A DNA stretch of 64,000 bases from Streptomyces showdoensis (GCF_039535475.1 NZ_BAAAXG010000028.1:62001-126000); one strand, 5' to 3'; shown: positions 19,694 to 31,135, numbered from the stretch's first letter. Numbers and translations: made by a program. The notes: generated by a model from the letters alone, not told the origin.

Positions 19694-22060
19694 ATGACGT
19701 CCTCTTCGCCGGTCCGGCCCGGACTCCCCTCGTCTGAGCGGACGCTGCCCACCGCCACGTACCGCCTCCAACTGCAGCCGGACTTCCCCTTCGCCGCCGC
19801 CGAGCGCGCCGTGCCCTACCTGGCCGGTCTCGGGGTCTCGCACCTCCACCTCTCGCCGGTCCTGGAGGCCGTGCCCGGTTCGACGCACGGCTACGACGTG
19901 ACCGACCACCGTGCCGTACGGGCCGAACTCGGCGGCGAGGCGGGGCTGCGGGCACTCGCCGCGACGGCCCGGGGGCACGGCCTCGGCCTGGTGCTCGACC
20001 TGGTGCCCAACCACATGGCGGCCTCGCCCCGGCACAACCACGCCCTGCGGGAGGTGCTCCGGGACGGCCCGGACTCCCCGTACGCCCGCTGGTTCGACAT
20101 CGACTGGGAGGCGGGCGAGGGGCGGATGCTGCTGCCGGTGCTGCCCGCCCGGCTCCCGGAGGTACGGGACCGGATGCGGGTCGCGGACGGCGTACTGTCC
20201 CTGGACGGGCAGGAGTTCCCGCTGCGGCCGGGTACCGAGGGGCTGCCGCTCGACGCGCTGCTCGACGCCCAGTGGTACCGCCTCGGCTGGTGGCGGCTGG
20301 CCCGCACCGAGCTCAACTACCGCCGCTTCTTCACCATCTCCGAGCTGATCGGGGTGCGCGTAGAGGACCCAGGGGTCTTCGACGCCACCCATGCCAAGAT
20401 CCTCGAACTCGTCGCGGACGGCGTGGTCGACGGGCTGCGCGTCGACCACCCGGACGGGCTCGCCGACCCGGAGGGCTACCTGGAGCGCCTCGACGCGGCG
20501 ACGGGCGGGCGGTGCTGGACGGTGGTGGAGAAGATCCTCACCGGGACCGAACCGCTCCCCGCGTCCTGGCCGGTGGCCGGCACCACCGGCTACGACGCGC
20601 TGCGGTACCTGGACGGGCTGTTCACCGACCCGCTGGGCACCGACGAACTGGCCGACGTCTACCGCGAGTTCGTGGGACGGGCCGGGGACCGGGGCGGCTA
20701 CTGGGAGGCGACCGCGCGGCGCGCCGCGTACAAGGTCGTCACCCATGAACTGGCCGCGGAGACGGCGGCGCTGACCCGGCTCGCCGGCCGGATCTGCGCC
20801 GCCGACCCGAGCCTGCGCGACCACGCGCCCTGGGCGCTGCACACGGCGGTGCGCGAACTCCTGGTCCGGGTGCCGGTGTACCGGACGTACCGCAGCGGCG
20901 GCGAGCGGGTGCTCACCCCCGAGGCGGCGCGCGGCGCGAAGGCGGCGTTCGCGGTGCCGGAGGAGGCGACGGCGGTGGACACCGTGCGGGACCTGGCGCT
21001 CGGGACGCTCGGCGACGGGCCCGACCGGCGGGCGTTCCGGGCCCGGTTCGCGCAGACCTCCTCGGCGCTGCGGGCCAAGTCGGTCGAGGACACCGCCTTC
21101 TACCGCTACACGCCGCTGCTCTCGGCCAACGAGGTCGGCGGCGACCCGGGCCGCCCCGCGGTCCTCCCGGAGGAGTTCCACGCCCACTGCGCCCGCATCG
21201 CGCGCGACTGGCCGGGCACGGGCACGGTCCTGACCACCCACGACACCAAGCGCAGCGCGGACGTACGGGCCGGGATCGCGGTCCTCGCCCAGTGCCCGCA
21301 GCGCTGGGCCGAGCTCCTGGAGGAGGCCTCCGGGGTGCCCGCGCCCGACCCCCATCTGGCCTGGACCGCCTGGCAGACCGCCTTCGGCTTCGGCGCCCCG
21401 GACGCGGCGCGGCTGGTCCCCGCGGTCCTGAAGTCCGTGCGGGAGGCCGGGCTCCACACCAGCTGGACCGAGCCGGACGAGGCGTACGAGCGGGCGGTCG
21501 CCGACTTCGTGGCGGCGGGGCCGGGCCGGATCCCGCTGCGCACCGCCTCGCCCGCGGCGCTCGCGCTGGAGCCCCACATCCGCGCGCAGATCCTCGGCTC
21601 GACGCTGGTCCACCTGACGATGCCGGGGGTGCCGGAGCTCTACCAGGGCACGGAGCGGGCGTACGCGGCCCTGGTCGACCCGGACAACCGGGCGCCCTTC
21701 GCGCCGGGGCCGGACGACGACAAGACGGCCCTGGTCCGCGCCGCGCTCGGCCTGCGGCGCGCCCGCCCCGGCCTGTTCGGCCCGCTCTCCACGTACCAGC
21801 CGGTGACGGCCACGGGCCCGGCCGCCCCGCACTGCCTCGCCTTCACCCGTTCCGGCCACGTCCTGACCGCCGTCACCCGGCTGTCGCTGCGCCTCACCGA
21901 GGCGGGCGGCTGGCAGGACACGACCCTGACGCTCCCGGAGGGCCGCTGGCGCGACCTCCTGGACGGGGTGCGGGAGTTCACGGGCGGGGCGGAGACCCCC
22001 GTGAAGCTGGCGTCTCTGTTCGAAGGGAGGCCCGTGGGGCTGCTGGTGCGGGCGGAGTAA
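19694..22060 (+). CDS. treY: Malto-oligosyltrehalose synthase
   Basis: 788-residue GH13 enzyme that rearranges the reducing-end alpha-1,4 bond of maltooligosaccharides to an alpha,alpha-1,1 trehalose linkage. N-terminal TATYRLQLQPDFPF and the STHGYDVTDH motif are diagnostic. Barrel residues include DLVPNHMA, DGLRVDHPDGL (nucleophile) and VVEKIL (acid/base), and TTHDTKRSADVRA identifies TreY. Works with TreZ, encoded 3.5 kb downstream, and glgX upstream. ATG 19694 starts 82 bases from the divergent MFS gene. Confidence 0.96.
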   Translation: MTSSSPVRPGLPSSERTLPTATYRLQLQPDFPFAAAERAVPYLAGLGVSHLHLSPVLEAVPGSTHGYDVTDHRAVRAELGGEAGLRALAATARGHGLGLVLDLVPNHMAASPRHNHALREVLRDGPDSPYARWFDIDWEAGEGRMLLPVLPARLPEVRDRMRVADGVLSLDGQEFPLRPGTEGLPLDALLDAQWYRLGWWRLARTELNYRRFFTISELIGVRVEDPGVFDATHAKILELVADGVVDGLRVDHPDGLADPEGYLERLDAATGGRCWTVVEKILTGTEPLPASWPVAGTTGYDALRYLDGLFTDPLGTDELADVYREFVGRAGDRGGYWEATARRAAYKVVTHELAAETAALTRLAGRICAADPSLRDHAPWALHTAVRELLVRVPVYRTYRSGGERVLTPEAARGAKAAFAVPEEATAVDTVRDLALGTLGDGPDRRAFRARFAQTSSALRAKSVEDTAFYRYTPLLSANEVGGDPGRPAVLPEEFHAHCARIARDWPGTGTVLTTHDTKRSADVRAGIAVLAQCPQRWAELLEEASGVPAPDPHLAWTAWQTAFGFGAPDAARLVPAVLKSVREAGLHTSWTEPDEAYERAVADFVAAGPGRIPLRTASPAALALEPHIRAQILGSTLVHLTMPGVPELYQGTERAYAALVDPDNRAPFAPGPDDDKTALVRAALGLRRARPGLFGPLSTYQPVTATGPAAPHCLAFTRSGHVLTAVTRLSLRLTEAGGWQDTTLTLPEGRWRDLLDGVREFTGGAETPVKLASLFEGRPVGLLVRAE

Positions 22061-22065
22061 TACTG

Positions 22066-22617
22066 ATGATCATGAATAGGGATCGAACCGGCCGGATCAT
22101 CGGCGCCTCCTTCGGGCTGTTCTTCGTCCAGGCGAACGCGGGCGCCCTGCCCACCCGGATCGGCGCACCGCTGCGGGGGCTCGCCGGGGCCGCGTTCGTC
22201 GCCCTGGTGGTGTTCGGGGGACGGCGTGGCGCTTCCGGGGACACGGCCCGCCCCGCGGGCGGCGGCGCCGGGTTCGGCCGCGGCTACTGGTACGTGGTGG
22301 CGGCCGAGGCGCTCGCCCTGGTGGCCGGTCTGGTCGTGATCAGCCGGGTCCTGCACGCCCCGCACGCCGTCGTGGGCTGGATCGCCTTCGTGGTGGGCGT
22401 GCACTTCTTCGGACTCGCGGCCGCCTGGCGACGGCCGCGGCTGCACGTCCTGGGCGCGGGGCTGGCGGCCTGCGGTGCGGCCGGCCTGGCCCTCGCCGCC
22501 TCGGGAGCGTCCACGGCCGCGACCGCGACGGTCGCCGGGATCCTGCCGGGGGCGCTCCTGCTCGGTTCGGCGTGGTGGCCGGCTCCTGCCGCGGCCACCA
22601 CGCCGGTGGCGTCCTAG
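22066..22617 (+). CDS. Small membrane protein of unknown function
   Basis: 183-residue protein with five or six hydrophobic segments separated by short loops (for example GYWYVVAAEALALVAGLVV and VVGWIAFVVGVHFFGLAA). No family recognised. It starts five bases after treY ends, ATG 22066 or 22072, so it should be on the treY transcript. A strong hairpin follows at 22620-22679. Confidence 0.7.
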   Translation: MIMNRDRTGRIIGASFGLFFVQANAGALPTRIGAPLRGLAGAAFVALVVFGGRRGASGDTARPAGGGAGFGRGYWYVVAAEALALVAGLVVISRVLHAPHAVVGWIAFVVGVHFFGLAAAWRRPRLHVLGAGLAACGAAGLALAASGASTAATATVAGILPGALLLGSAWWPAPAAATTPVAS

Positions 22618-22619
22618 TG

Positions 22620-22679
22620 CGTGTCCGGAAGGTCCCGCCCGGCTCGCCTGCGGGCGGACGGCGCTACCCTCCGGACACG
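22620..22679. terminator. Bidirectional nested hairpin terminator
   Basis: A 10-bp outer stem (CGTGTCCGGA at 22620-22629 with its complement at 22670-22679) encloses a second 7-bp stem (CCGCCCG 22635-22641 with CGGGCGG 22651-22657). It fills the 64-base gap between the converging membrane-protein and P450 genes. Confidence 0.75.
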
Positions 22680-22681
22680 AG

Positions 22682-23716
22682 CTAGCCGCCCGGCCGGACC
22701 ACGATGCTCCGCGGGGCACGGGTGATGACGCCGGTCCACTCCGGGCGGAAGCCGTCCGCGAGGCGGAGGCGGGGCATGGCCTGGAAGAGGGCGCGCAGGG
22801 CGTACTCGGCCTCCAGGGCGGCCAGGTCGACGGCGGGGCAGAGGCCGGATCCGTAGGTCAGCTGGCCCGGGTCGTCGCGGAGCGGGTCGAAGCGGTCCGG
22901 TTCGCGGAAGCGTTCCGGGTCGCGGCCCGCGGCGCCGATCAGGAGGGCGACCTGGGCGCCGGCGGGCAGCACCCCCGATCCGGTGCGCACCTCGCCGCGA
23001 GTGCGGCGCATCACGATCTGGACCGGCGGGTCGCGGCGCAGCGACTCCGTCCAGGCGCGGGCGACCAGGCCCGAGGGGGCGTCCCGGAGCGCCTCGACCT
23101 GGTCGGGGTCGCTGAGGACGGCGGCGAGGAAGGCGGCCAGGGCCTTCTCCCGCACGGCGATCTGGCCGGTGCACTGCCCGACGAGCGCGGACGCGGCCCG
23201 GCCACGGACCAGCCGCATCATGTCCCGGTACGGCACGCCGACGGCGGCGGCCACGGTTCCGGCGGGCAGCCAGTGGCAGAAGTCGGCGACCAGGTCGGCC
23301 TGCGGGCGGGCGGCGATCCGGCGGGCGAGGACGAACGCGGTGCGTTCGGTGGCGGCCCGCAGCTCGGCCCCGGCGGCCGCGTCGGGCGCGCCGTGGGTCT
23401 CGGCGCAGGGCGGGTCGCCGGGCCGGTGCCCGTGGGTGAAGCGGGCGTCGGTGAGGGCGCTCGCCACGTCGGCGTACCGGCTGAGCACCCAGGCCCGCAG
23501 CAGCGGGTCGTGGGTGAGCGGGAACTCCTCCCGCAGCACCCGGTAGGTGCGGTACGGGTCGCGGGTGGCGCCCGGCTCCAGCGGGCTGGGTGCGATCCGG
23601 CGGACCGCGTGGTCCCCGGCACCGACGGCGGCCCCGCGTCTGGCGGGTGTCATCGTCGGCAGTGCGGCCCAGTGGTCCCGCCACGGTGCGTGCGGGTGGT
23701 TCGGCTCGTCGCTCAT
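22682..23716 (-). CDS. Degenerate cytochrome P450-like protein
   Basis: 344-residue P450-fold protein, 50-60 residues shorter than usual bacterial P450s. Present: ESLR (ExxR, 224-227), DPERFREPDRFDP, and the heme-loop region YGSGLCPAVDLAALE with Cys293 as axial ligand. Missing or altered: the I-helix AGxxT oxygen-activation motif (replaced by a Lys/Ala-rich REKALAAFLAAVL), the C-helix HxxxR, and the FxxG form of the heme loop (YGSG). It may be a non-oxygenase P450, a heme-binding scaffold, or a decaying gene. ATG 23716; no obvious redox partner nearby. Confidence 0.75.
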   Translation of the reverse strand: MSDEPNHPHAPWRDHWAALPTMTPARRGAAVGAGDHAVRRIAPSPLEPGATRDPYRTYRVLREEFPLTHDPLLRAWVLSRYADVASALTDARFTHGHRPGDPPCAETHGAPDAAAGAELRAATERTAFVLARRIAARPQADLVADFCHWLPAGTVAAAVGVPYRDMMRLVRGRAASALVGQCTGQIAVREKALAAFLAAVLSDPDQVEALRDAPSGLVARAWTESLRRDPPVQIVMRRTRGEVRTGSGVLPAGAQVALLIGAAGRDPERFREPDRFDPLRDDPGQLTYGSGLCPAVDLAALEAEYALRALFQAMPRLRLADGFRPEWTGVITRAPRSIVVRPGG

Positions 23717-23824
23717 CTCGCCCCCTCGTCGGTCAGCGGCGCGCGTCTCCCCAGCCCATCACCGGGCAGACCCGGTCGCAGCAGGTATACCGCCGATCGG
23801 GTGATACGTGGAGGTGTCGGTGCG

Positions 23825-24394
23825 TCAGTTCGGCGAGAGCCGGAAGTTCATCTGGCCGAAGCCCACCATGTCCCCGGCCCGCACCACGACCGCGCCCGTC
23901 ACCCGGCGCCCGTTGACCGTGGTGCCGTTGGTGGAGCCGAGGTCGCGCAGCACCCACAGACCGCCCTGCAGGGACAGTTCGGCGTGCAGGCGGGAGACCG
24001 TCTCGTGGCTGAGCCGCAGCCCGTTCACCGGGTCGCGTCCGATCCGCAGCGGCTGCGGTCCCGGGAGGGGCAGGAGCAGCTTGGGCAGCCGCTCGGCCCG
24101 CCAGGCGCGGCGGATGCTCACGGTGAACGCGGACATCCTCTCGACCACGCCCACCACCCGCCGGGTCCAGGGCGACTCGCTCGTCAGGTCCGCGGTGAGC
24201 AGGGCGAGTTCGTCGGAGTGCCGGGCGGCGAGCGCCCGCTCCATGCGGAACACGAAGGTGTCGTGCGACAGACGCCCCTGGGCGGCACCCTCGCGGAGCA
24301 CCGCGAGCGCGCGGTCGCGCTCGGCGTCGGTGAGCCGGGGGGCGTCCGGCGGACCGGCCGGCGGATTGGCCGGGAGCTCGAAGGGTGTCGTCAC
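23825..24394 (-). CDS. DUF1707 and FHA domain protein
   Basis: 189-residue cytoplasmic protein. DUF1707 spans about residues 20-72 (LTDAERDRALAVLREGAAQG, then LSHDTFVFRMERAL). An FHA domain covers about 112-189, with IGRD, RLSHETVSRLHAEL and DLGSTNGTTVNG. These supply the phosphothreonine-binding Arg, Ser, His and Asn of FHA domains. It probably reads Ser/Thr protein kinase phosphorylation; the kinase is not in this window. A single-gene unit divergent from the acetyltransferase gene. Confidence 0.9.
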   Translation of the reverse strand: MTTPFELPANPPAGPPDAPRLTDAERDRALAVLREGAAQGRLSHDTFVFRMERALAARHSDELALLTADLTSESPWTRRVVGVVERMSAFTVSIRRAWRAERLPKLLLPLPGPQPLRIGRDPVNGLRLSHETVSRLHAELSLQGGLWVLRDLGSTNGTTVNGRRVTGAVVVRAGDMVGFGQMNFRLSPN

Positions 24395-24513
24395 CCTGTG
24401 ATTGTCGGACGGACGGCCCCGGGGTGTCCAGAAGGGCCCCGAATTCTCGGAGGCGCCCCGCCCACCTGCGCTGATACGGTCTGCCGATTCGACTACCAGG
24501 GGGACCCCCGTAC

Positions 24514-25470
24514 ATGACTGTTGTCGTCCGACCGCTCGCCGGACCCGACGAGCTCGACCTCTTCCAGCGTCTCGACTACGTGCTCGACCACGAGCTCGCC
24601 GAGGACCTGGCCACCGGCCGCCGCCGCCCCGACTGGATGTGGGTGGCGCTGCGCGGCGACCGTCTGCTCGGACGGATCTCGTGGTGGACCGGGCAGGAGG
24701 GCGCCGGCCCGCAGGCGCTCGACTTCTTCGACCTGGACCCGGCGCTCCCGGCGGACGAGGCGGCGGCGGTCGGCCTGCGCCTCCTGGAGACGGCGACCGC
24801 CGCCGTCGTCCCGGCGGGCGCGGCCCGCCCCGAGTTCGGCCGGTTCATACCGGCGGACTGGCGCGAGGTCCCGGAGACCCGCGCGGCGCTGGAGACGCTC
24901 TTCGGCGTGCTGACGGCCTCGGGAGCCCGGCCGCTGGTGGAGCGGCTGCGCCTGGAGTGGCGGGCGGGCGGGCCCGTGCCGGAGCCGGCCGGACGGCTGG
25001 TGTTCCGCCCGGTCCGGGACCGCGAGGACCTGCTCGCGCTGATGGCCCCGGTCATGGAGGGCACCCTCGACGCGCACGGGCAGGCGGACCTCGCGAGCGG
25101 CCTCTCGCCGCGCGAGGCGGCCGAGCTGCACTACGACGAGGAGCTCGCGCACTTCTCGACGCCCCGTGACTGGTGGCGGATCGCGGAGCTGCCGGGGACC
25201 GGGGAGCCGGTCGGCTTCGTCGTCCCCGCGCGCAACAACTACCACCCGATCATCGCGTACCTGGGTGTTCTGCCGGCCCATCGCGGCCACGGCCACATCG
25301 ACGAGATCCTCGCCGAGGGGACCCGGATCCTCGCCGCCGAGGGCGTGCCCACCATCCGGGCCGCCACCGACCTGGGCAACGTCCCCATGGCGAAGTCCTT
25401 CGCCCGCGCGGGGTACGTGACCTTCGAGCGCGCGGTCAACTACGTGTGGGACGCCCCGCCGCAGCACTGA
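24514..25470 (+). CDS. GNAT-family N-acetyltransferase
   Basis: 318-residue protein with a C-terminal GNAT domain. The acetyl-CoA loop is visible as AYLGVLPAHRGHGHIDEIL (motif A, RGxGxxD variant), followed by the ATDLGNVPMAKSFARAGYV strand. The first half is a degenerate GNAT-like copy, as in tandem-GNAT proteins. Substrate unknown. ATG 24514 has AGGGGGA upstream. Lies 90 bases before treZ on the same strand. Confidence 0.85.
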   Translation: MTVVVRPLAGPDELDLFQRLDYVLDHELAEDLATGRRRPDWMWVALRGDRLLGRISWWTGQEGAGPQALDFFDLDPALPADEAAAVGLRLLETATAAVVPAGAARPEFGRFIPADWREVPETRAALETLFGVLTASGARPLVERLRLEWRAGGPVPEPAGRLVFRPVRDREDLLALMAPVMEGTLDAHGQADLASGLSPREAAELHYDEELAHFSTPRDWWRIAELPGTGEPVGFVVPARNNYHPIIAYLGVLPAHRGHGHIDEILAEGTRILAAEGVPTIRAATDLGNVPMAKSFARAGYVTFERAVNYVWDAPPQH

Positions 25471-25559
25471 CGCAAGATCGCCGATGCGTCGGGCGGGGCG
25501 TGCCTCCGGCTGCCAGGATGGTCCCGTAGCCGTTGACCAGTCGACGAGGGGACCGTCCC

Positions 25560-27311
<1,752 letters not shown>

Positions 27312-27397
27312 GGGCGGCGCCGCCAGGAGGGCATGACCTCCACGGCGAGCGGGCTCGCCACCACGCAGCGCGGAAGGCCGTGCAACGCGGCGGGCGC

Positions 27398-28531
27398 CTA
27401 CTCGACGATCGCCATCTCCCGCGGCGTGTTGTTGAAGCGGTGGCCGGAGCCGTCTGCCGTGAGGGTCACGATGTCCTCGATGCGCACGCCGAAGCGGCCC
27501 GGCAGGTAGACGCCCGGCTCGATGGAGAAGCACATGCCGGGGACGACCGGGCGCTGTTCGCCCTCGATCATGTAGGGCGGCTCGTGGGTGGTGACGCCGA
27601 TGCCGTGACCGGTGCGGTGGATGAAGTACTCGCCGTAGCCGGCGTCCGTGATGACCTTGCGGGCGGCCCGGTCCACGTCCTGGCAGGCGATCCCGGGGCG
27701 GACCGCCTCGAACCCGGCCTGCTGGGCCTCCCGTACGAGGTCGTGGACGCGCCGCTCCTCGTCGGTGGGCTCGCCGACGTGCACGGTGCGGGTGGTGTCG
27801 GAGCCGTAGCCGTGCTTGAGACCGCCGAAGTCGAGGACGACCATGTCGCCGCGCTCGATGGTCCGGTCACCGGCCTCGTGGTGCGGGTTGGCGCCGTTGG
27901 GGCCGGAGCCGACGACGGTGAAGTCGACCTGGGAGTGGCCGAACTCGATGAGCAGCCGGGCCAGGTCGGCGGCCACCTCGGTCTCCTTCCGGCCGGCGAA
28001 GCGGACCTTGAGGATCTCCCCGTACGCCCGGTCGGCGGCGGCCCCGGCGGCGGCGATCCGGGCCAGTTCGTGCTCGTCCTTGACCGCCCGCAGCATCGGC
28101 AGGGCCTCGGTGAGCGACACGTACGAGGTGGTGGGCAGCGTCTGCTGGAGGCCGAGCAGGTGCATGGCCCAGGCGTTGTCGCTGACGCCGAAGCGGCCCT
28201 CGACGTCGAGCAGCGGCGCGGTGACCGCGTACGGGTCCTTGCCGTCGGTCCAGTCCCGCAGGGTGAGCGCGGGGGCGCCGACGGCCTTCTCCGCGTCCGG
28301 GGCCTCCAGGGTGGGGACGACGAGCACGGGGTCCTGGCCGGGGGCGATGACGAGGACGGTGAGGCGCTCGGTGATCGCGGTGGGCTGGTAGCCGGTCAGG
28401 TAGACCAGGTCGGGGCCGGGTGCGACGAGCACGCCGGCGAGTCCCGCCTCGGCGGCGGAGTCGGCGGCGCGGGCCATCCGGGCCCGGTAGTCCTCGGCGG
28501 TGAAGGGGGCGGGTGCGGTGCTCTCGGACAT
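27398..28531 (-). CDS. M24-family Xaa-Pro aminopeptidase
   Basis: 377-residue pita-bread metallopeptidase, cytoplasmic, removing N-terminal residues ahead of proline. The creatinase N-domain covers 1-150. Five metal ligands lie in VVLDFGG, GSDTTRT, HRTGHGIGV, SIEPGVY and RIEDIV. ATG 28531 has GAGGAGG about 11 bases upstream. Stands alone and converges with treZ. Confidence 0.92.
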   Translation of the reverse strand: MSESTAPAPFTAEDYRARMARAADSAAEAGLAGVLVAPGPDLVYLTGYQPTAITERLTVLVIAPGQDPVLVVPTLEAPDAEKAVGAPALTLRDWTDGKDPYAVTAPLLDVEGRFGVSDNAWAMHLLGLQQTLPTTSYVSLTEALPMLRAVKDEHELARIAAAGAAADRAYGEILKVRFAGRKETEVAADLARLLIEFGHSQVDFTVVGSGPNGANPHHEAGDRTIERGDMVVLDFGGLKHGYGSDTTRTVHVGEPTDEERRVHDLVREAQQAGFEAVRPGIACQDVDRAARKVITDAGYGEYFIHRTGHGIGVTTHEPPYMIEGEQRPVVPGMCFSIEPGVYLPGRFGVRIEDIVTLTADGSGHRFNNTPREMAIVE

Positions 28532-28590
28532 GGGGGATCTCCTCCTCGACGTACAGCATCCTGCCCGGCCCGGGCGGCGGGCGCGACCGG

Positions 28591-29562
28591 TCAGCCGCGC
28601 TCGCCGGACCGTCCGGGGCCCCGCACGATGAGCCGTTCCAGGAGTTCCTGGAAGTCGTCGCCGACGACGATCCGCAGCTGGCCGTCCTCCTCGGCGTGCT
28701 CGCTGAGCTGGGTGAGCGTCCCGGCCCGCCACCAGAAGACGTACGGGCTGATGGCGCCCGGCGTGTCCTCGTAGCCGGAGGCGGCGAAGGAGGCCATCGC
28801 GCCGAGCGCGGGCACGATGCTGGTGTCGCGGATGGGGTGGAAGGCGAGCTGGTGCCGGAAGGGCAGCGCGACCAGCGCGCCGTCCTCGCCGAGCGCCCGG
28901 CCGGTGACCCGGCGGACGACGGCGTCGAGGTCGAGCACCCGGCTGGCCGTGTAGAAGGAGTCGCCGAGGATGACCTCGAAGCGCATGCCGTCGGTGTCCT
29001 TGACGGTCTCGTGCCCCTCCACCGGCAGGTCGCGCAGGTTGTGGAGGGCCCGCTCGCGCAGCCGCGCGGGGTCGCCGAGGCGTTCGAGGGCCTCATCGGT
29101 GAGCGTCATCACGCTCTCCGGCAGGTCGAGGGCCAGCACCTCGTACAGGCCGGGGGCGACCGTACGGGCGTAGCCGAAGGTGCCGGGGTCGATGCCCTCG
29201 CCGCTGACCACCCGCGGGTAGAGCTGGGCGCGGATCTGCTCGGGCGGCAGGGTGTCGAGGGCGGAGGGCCCGTCCAGGGCGCGCACCCACAGCCGCACGT
29301 GGCGGCGGACCAGCTCGGGCCAGACGGGGGTGCCGCGGGGGTCCTGGTGGCAGACGGCGGCGAGGGTGCCGAGGCCGAAGCGGCGCCCGGAGTCGTCGGT
29401 CACGGCGTCGGCGTACACGGTCACTTCGAGCCCGAGTTCCGCGAAGGCCTCGCGGACCCGGCCGCGGAAGAGGGCGGCCTCGCGCTCGGAGAAGTACGAG
29501 AAGCCCGGGTCCCTGGGGGCGTCCTCGTCGTCCCTCCTGGGCCCTCGCCGGAACCACCCCAC
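28591..29562 (-). CDS. Conserved hypothetical protein
   Basis: 323-residue soluble acidic protein without a recognised domain. It begins VGWFRRGPRRDDED and contains FSYFSEREAALFRGRVREA and VVGDDFQELLERL; no signal peptide or membrane segment. Overall character resembles DUF1444-like housekeeping proteins, but this is not firm. GTG 29562 preceded by GAGAGGCGG is preferred. Lies in a leftward run with the LysR gene, 40 bases apart. Confidence 0.7.
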   Translation of the reverse strand: MGWFRRGPRRDDEDAPRDPGFSYFSEREAALFRGRVREAFAELGLEVTVYADAVTDDSGRRFGLGTLAAVCHQDPRGTPVWPELVRRHVRLWVRALDGPSALDTLPPEQIRAQLYPRVVSGEGIDPGTFGYARTVAPGLYEVLALDLPESVMTLTDEALERLGDPARLRERALHNLRDLPVEGHETVKDTDGMRFEVILGDSFYTASRVLDLDAVVRRVTGRALGEDGALVALPFRHQLAFHPIRDTSIVPALGAMASFAASGYEDTPGAISPYVFWWRAGTLTQLSEHAEEDGQLRIVVGDDFQELLERLIVRGPGRSGERG

Positions 29563-29602
29563 GTCCGCCCGCCTCTCGTCGTCCGTACCCGTTCGGGTCA
29601 GA

Positions 29603-30493
29603 CTAGCGAGTGGCCGGGGGCGGGGCACCGAGTCGGGCGATCAACTCGGCGGCGAGGCCCGTGGGTTCACCGTTCGGACGCAGGAGCTCGGTGCGGTGGA
29701 CCAGCCGCGGCGCGGTGAGCGGCACGGCGGCGGCGCCCGGGATCCCGGCGGCCGCCGAGAAGGGCAGCAGGGCCAGCCCGTGGCCGGCGGCCGCCAGGGC
29801 GGCGACGGTCCGGGCGTCGGTGCCCTCGTAGCGCAGGGCGGGCCGGAAGCCGTGGCCCGCGGGCCCGGCGTGGGCGGCGCGCAGCCGGTCGAGCGGGAAG
29901 GCCGCCCCGGGGGCGTCGAGCCAGCGGGCGTCGACGAGATCGGCGAGCCGGAGCCCGGGGCGCCCGGCGAGCGGGTGGCCGGCGGGCAGGACGACGGCGA
30001 GCGGCTCCTCGGCGACCCGCCGGGCGGTGTACGGGGCGACGTCGGGGAGCCGCAGCGGGTCGCTGGGGGCGGCGATGCCGTCGACGAGCCCGAGGTCGGC
30101 GTCCCCGGTGGCGACGGCGGCCGGCACCTCGTCGCGGGGCAGCGTCCGCAGGGTGACCCCGGTGGCCGGCAGCGCGGCGAGGGCGTGCGGCGACAGGGCC
30201 AGCGGGGCGGCGACGAGGGTGAGCGTCTCGCGGGGCGCGGCGGCGAACCGCGCGAGGTCGGCCCGGGCCGCGTCGAGCCGCAGCAGCAGCGAGCCCGCGT
30301 GCTCCAGGAGCCGTTCACCGGCCGGGGTCGGGCCGACGGGCCTGCGGGTGAGCAGCGGGAGGCCGAGGTCCGCTTCGAGCGCGGCGATGTGCTGGGAGAC
30401 GGCGGACTGGGTGTAGCCCAGCGTCCGGGCCGCCTCCGAGAAGGAGGCGAGCCGGGCGACGGTGAGGTACGTGCGCAGGAGGTGGGGGTCCAT
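29603..30493 (-). CDS. LysR-family transcriptional regulator
   Basis: 296-residue LysR regulator. Winged HTH at 1-60 (LRTYLTVARLASFSEAARTL, SAVSQHIAALEADLG), then a two-lobed LysR substrate domain. The usual target is the gene divergent from a LysR gene, but here the upstream neighbour (TPR protein) runs in the same direction, so the regulon is unknown. ATG 30493. Confidence 0.92.
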   Translation of the reverse strand: MDPHLLRTYLTVARLASFSEAARTLGYTQSAVSQHIAALEADLGLPLLTRRPVGPTPAGERLLEHAGSLLLRLDAARADLARFAAAPRETLTLVAAPLALSPHALAALPATGVTLRTLPRDEVPAAVATGDADLGLVDGIAAPSDPLRLPDVAPYTARRVAEEPLAVVLPAGHPLAGRPGLRLADLVDARWLDAPGAAFPLDRLRAAHAGPAGHGFRPALRYEGTDARTVAALAAAGHGLALLPFSAAAGIPGAAAVPLTAPRLVHRTELLRPNGEPTGLAAELIARLGAPPPATR

Positions 30494-30508
30494 GGGGGGC
30501 GGCTCGGG

Positions 30509-31048
30509 TCAGGAGGCGTCGGGCTCGGCGCGCAGCAGCGCCCGGGCGTAGTGCGCGAGGGAGCGGTTGTAGCGGGGCAGCAGCGGGGCCAGGGCGCCGA
30601 GCGCGAGGGAGGCGGCCTCGCGGTCGCGGCCGGTGTCGGCGAGGGCGAGCGCGAGGAACGCGTCGACGGCGCCGGCCAGGGCGGTCTCGTCGGCGTCGAG
30701 CCGCTCGGCGGGGATCGCCCGTTCCTCGGTGAGGAGTTCGACGCTCAGGTCGGGACGGCCGAGGTTGCGCAGGCTGCTGGCGAGCTGGACGACGGCCCGG
30801 CGCCGCCGCAGCCCCGTGAGGCCGCCGTCGAGCGCCCGGCGGTAGAGGCCCACGGCCTCCTCCGGGAGCCCGGTGGAGTCGTGGGCGGCGCCGCGCTCGA
30901 AGAGGGCGGCGGGGTCGTCGGCCGGGCGCTCGTCGGCGAGTTCGGCGATCCGGGCGCGGAAGGCGGCGGGATCCTCGTACGTGTCGAGCGCGGCCCAGAG
31001 GGCGTCGACGCGGCGCTCCCAGTCCCCGGTGTCGCTGCTGGTCGTCAT
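30509..31048 (-). CDS. Tetratricopeptide-repeat protein
   Basis: 179-residue helical protein with TPR-type pairs (ALFERGAAHDSTGLPEEAV GLYRRAL and following VVQLASSLRNLG; later LALALADTGRDREAASLAL). Conserved in actinobacteria as a small TPR scaffold; partner unknown. ATG 31048. Ends 15 bases before the LysR gene, suggesting one transcript. Confidence 0.85.
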   Translation of the reverse strand: MTTSSDTGDWERRVDALWAALDTYEDPAAFRARIAELADERPADDPAALFERGAAHDSTGLPEEAVGLYRRALDGGLTGLRRRRAVVQLASSLRNLGRPDLSVELLTEERAIPAERLDADETALAGAVDAFLALALADTGRDREAASLALGALAPLLPRYNRSLAHYARALLRAEPDAS

Positions 31049-31135
31049 GGCGTCAGCCTACCGACCGCGAGATCAGTGATCGTGATGGAGAGTGCAGGAA
31101 TCATCGTTGGACGTGAACGTGAGCGGGCGCCGAGC

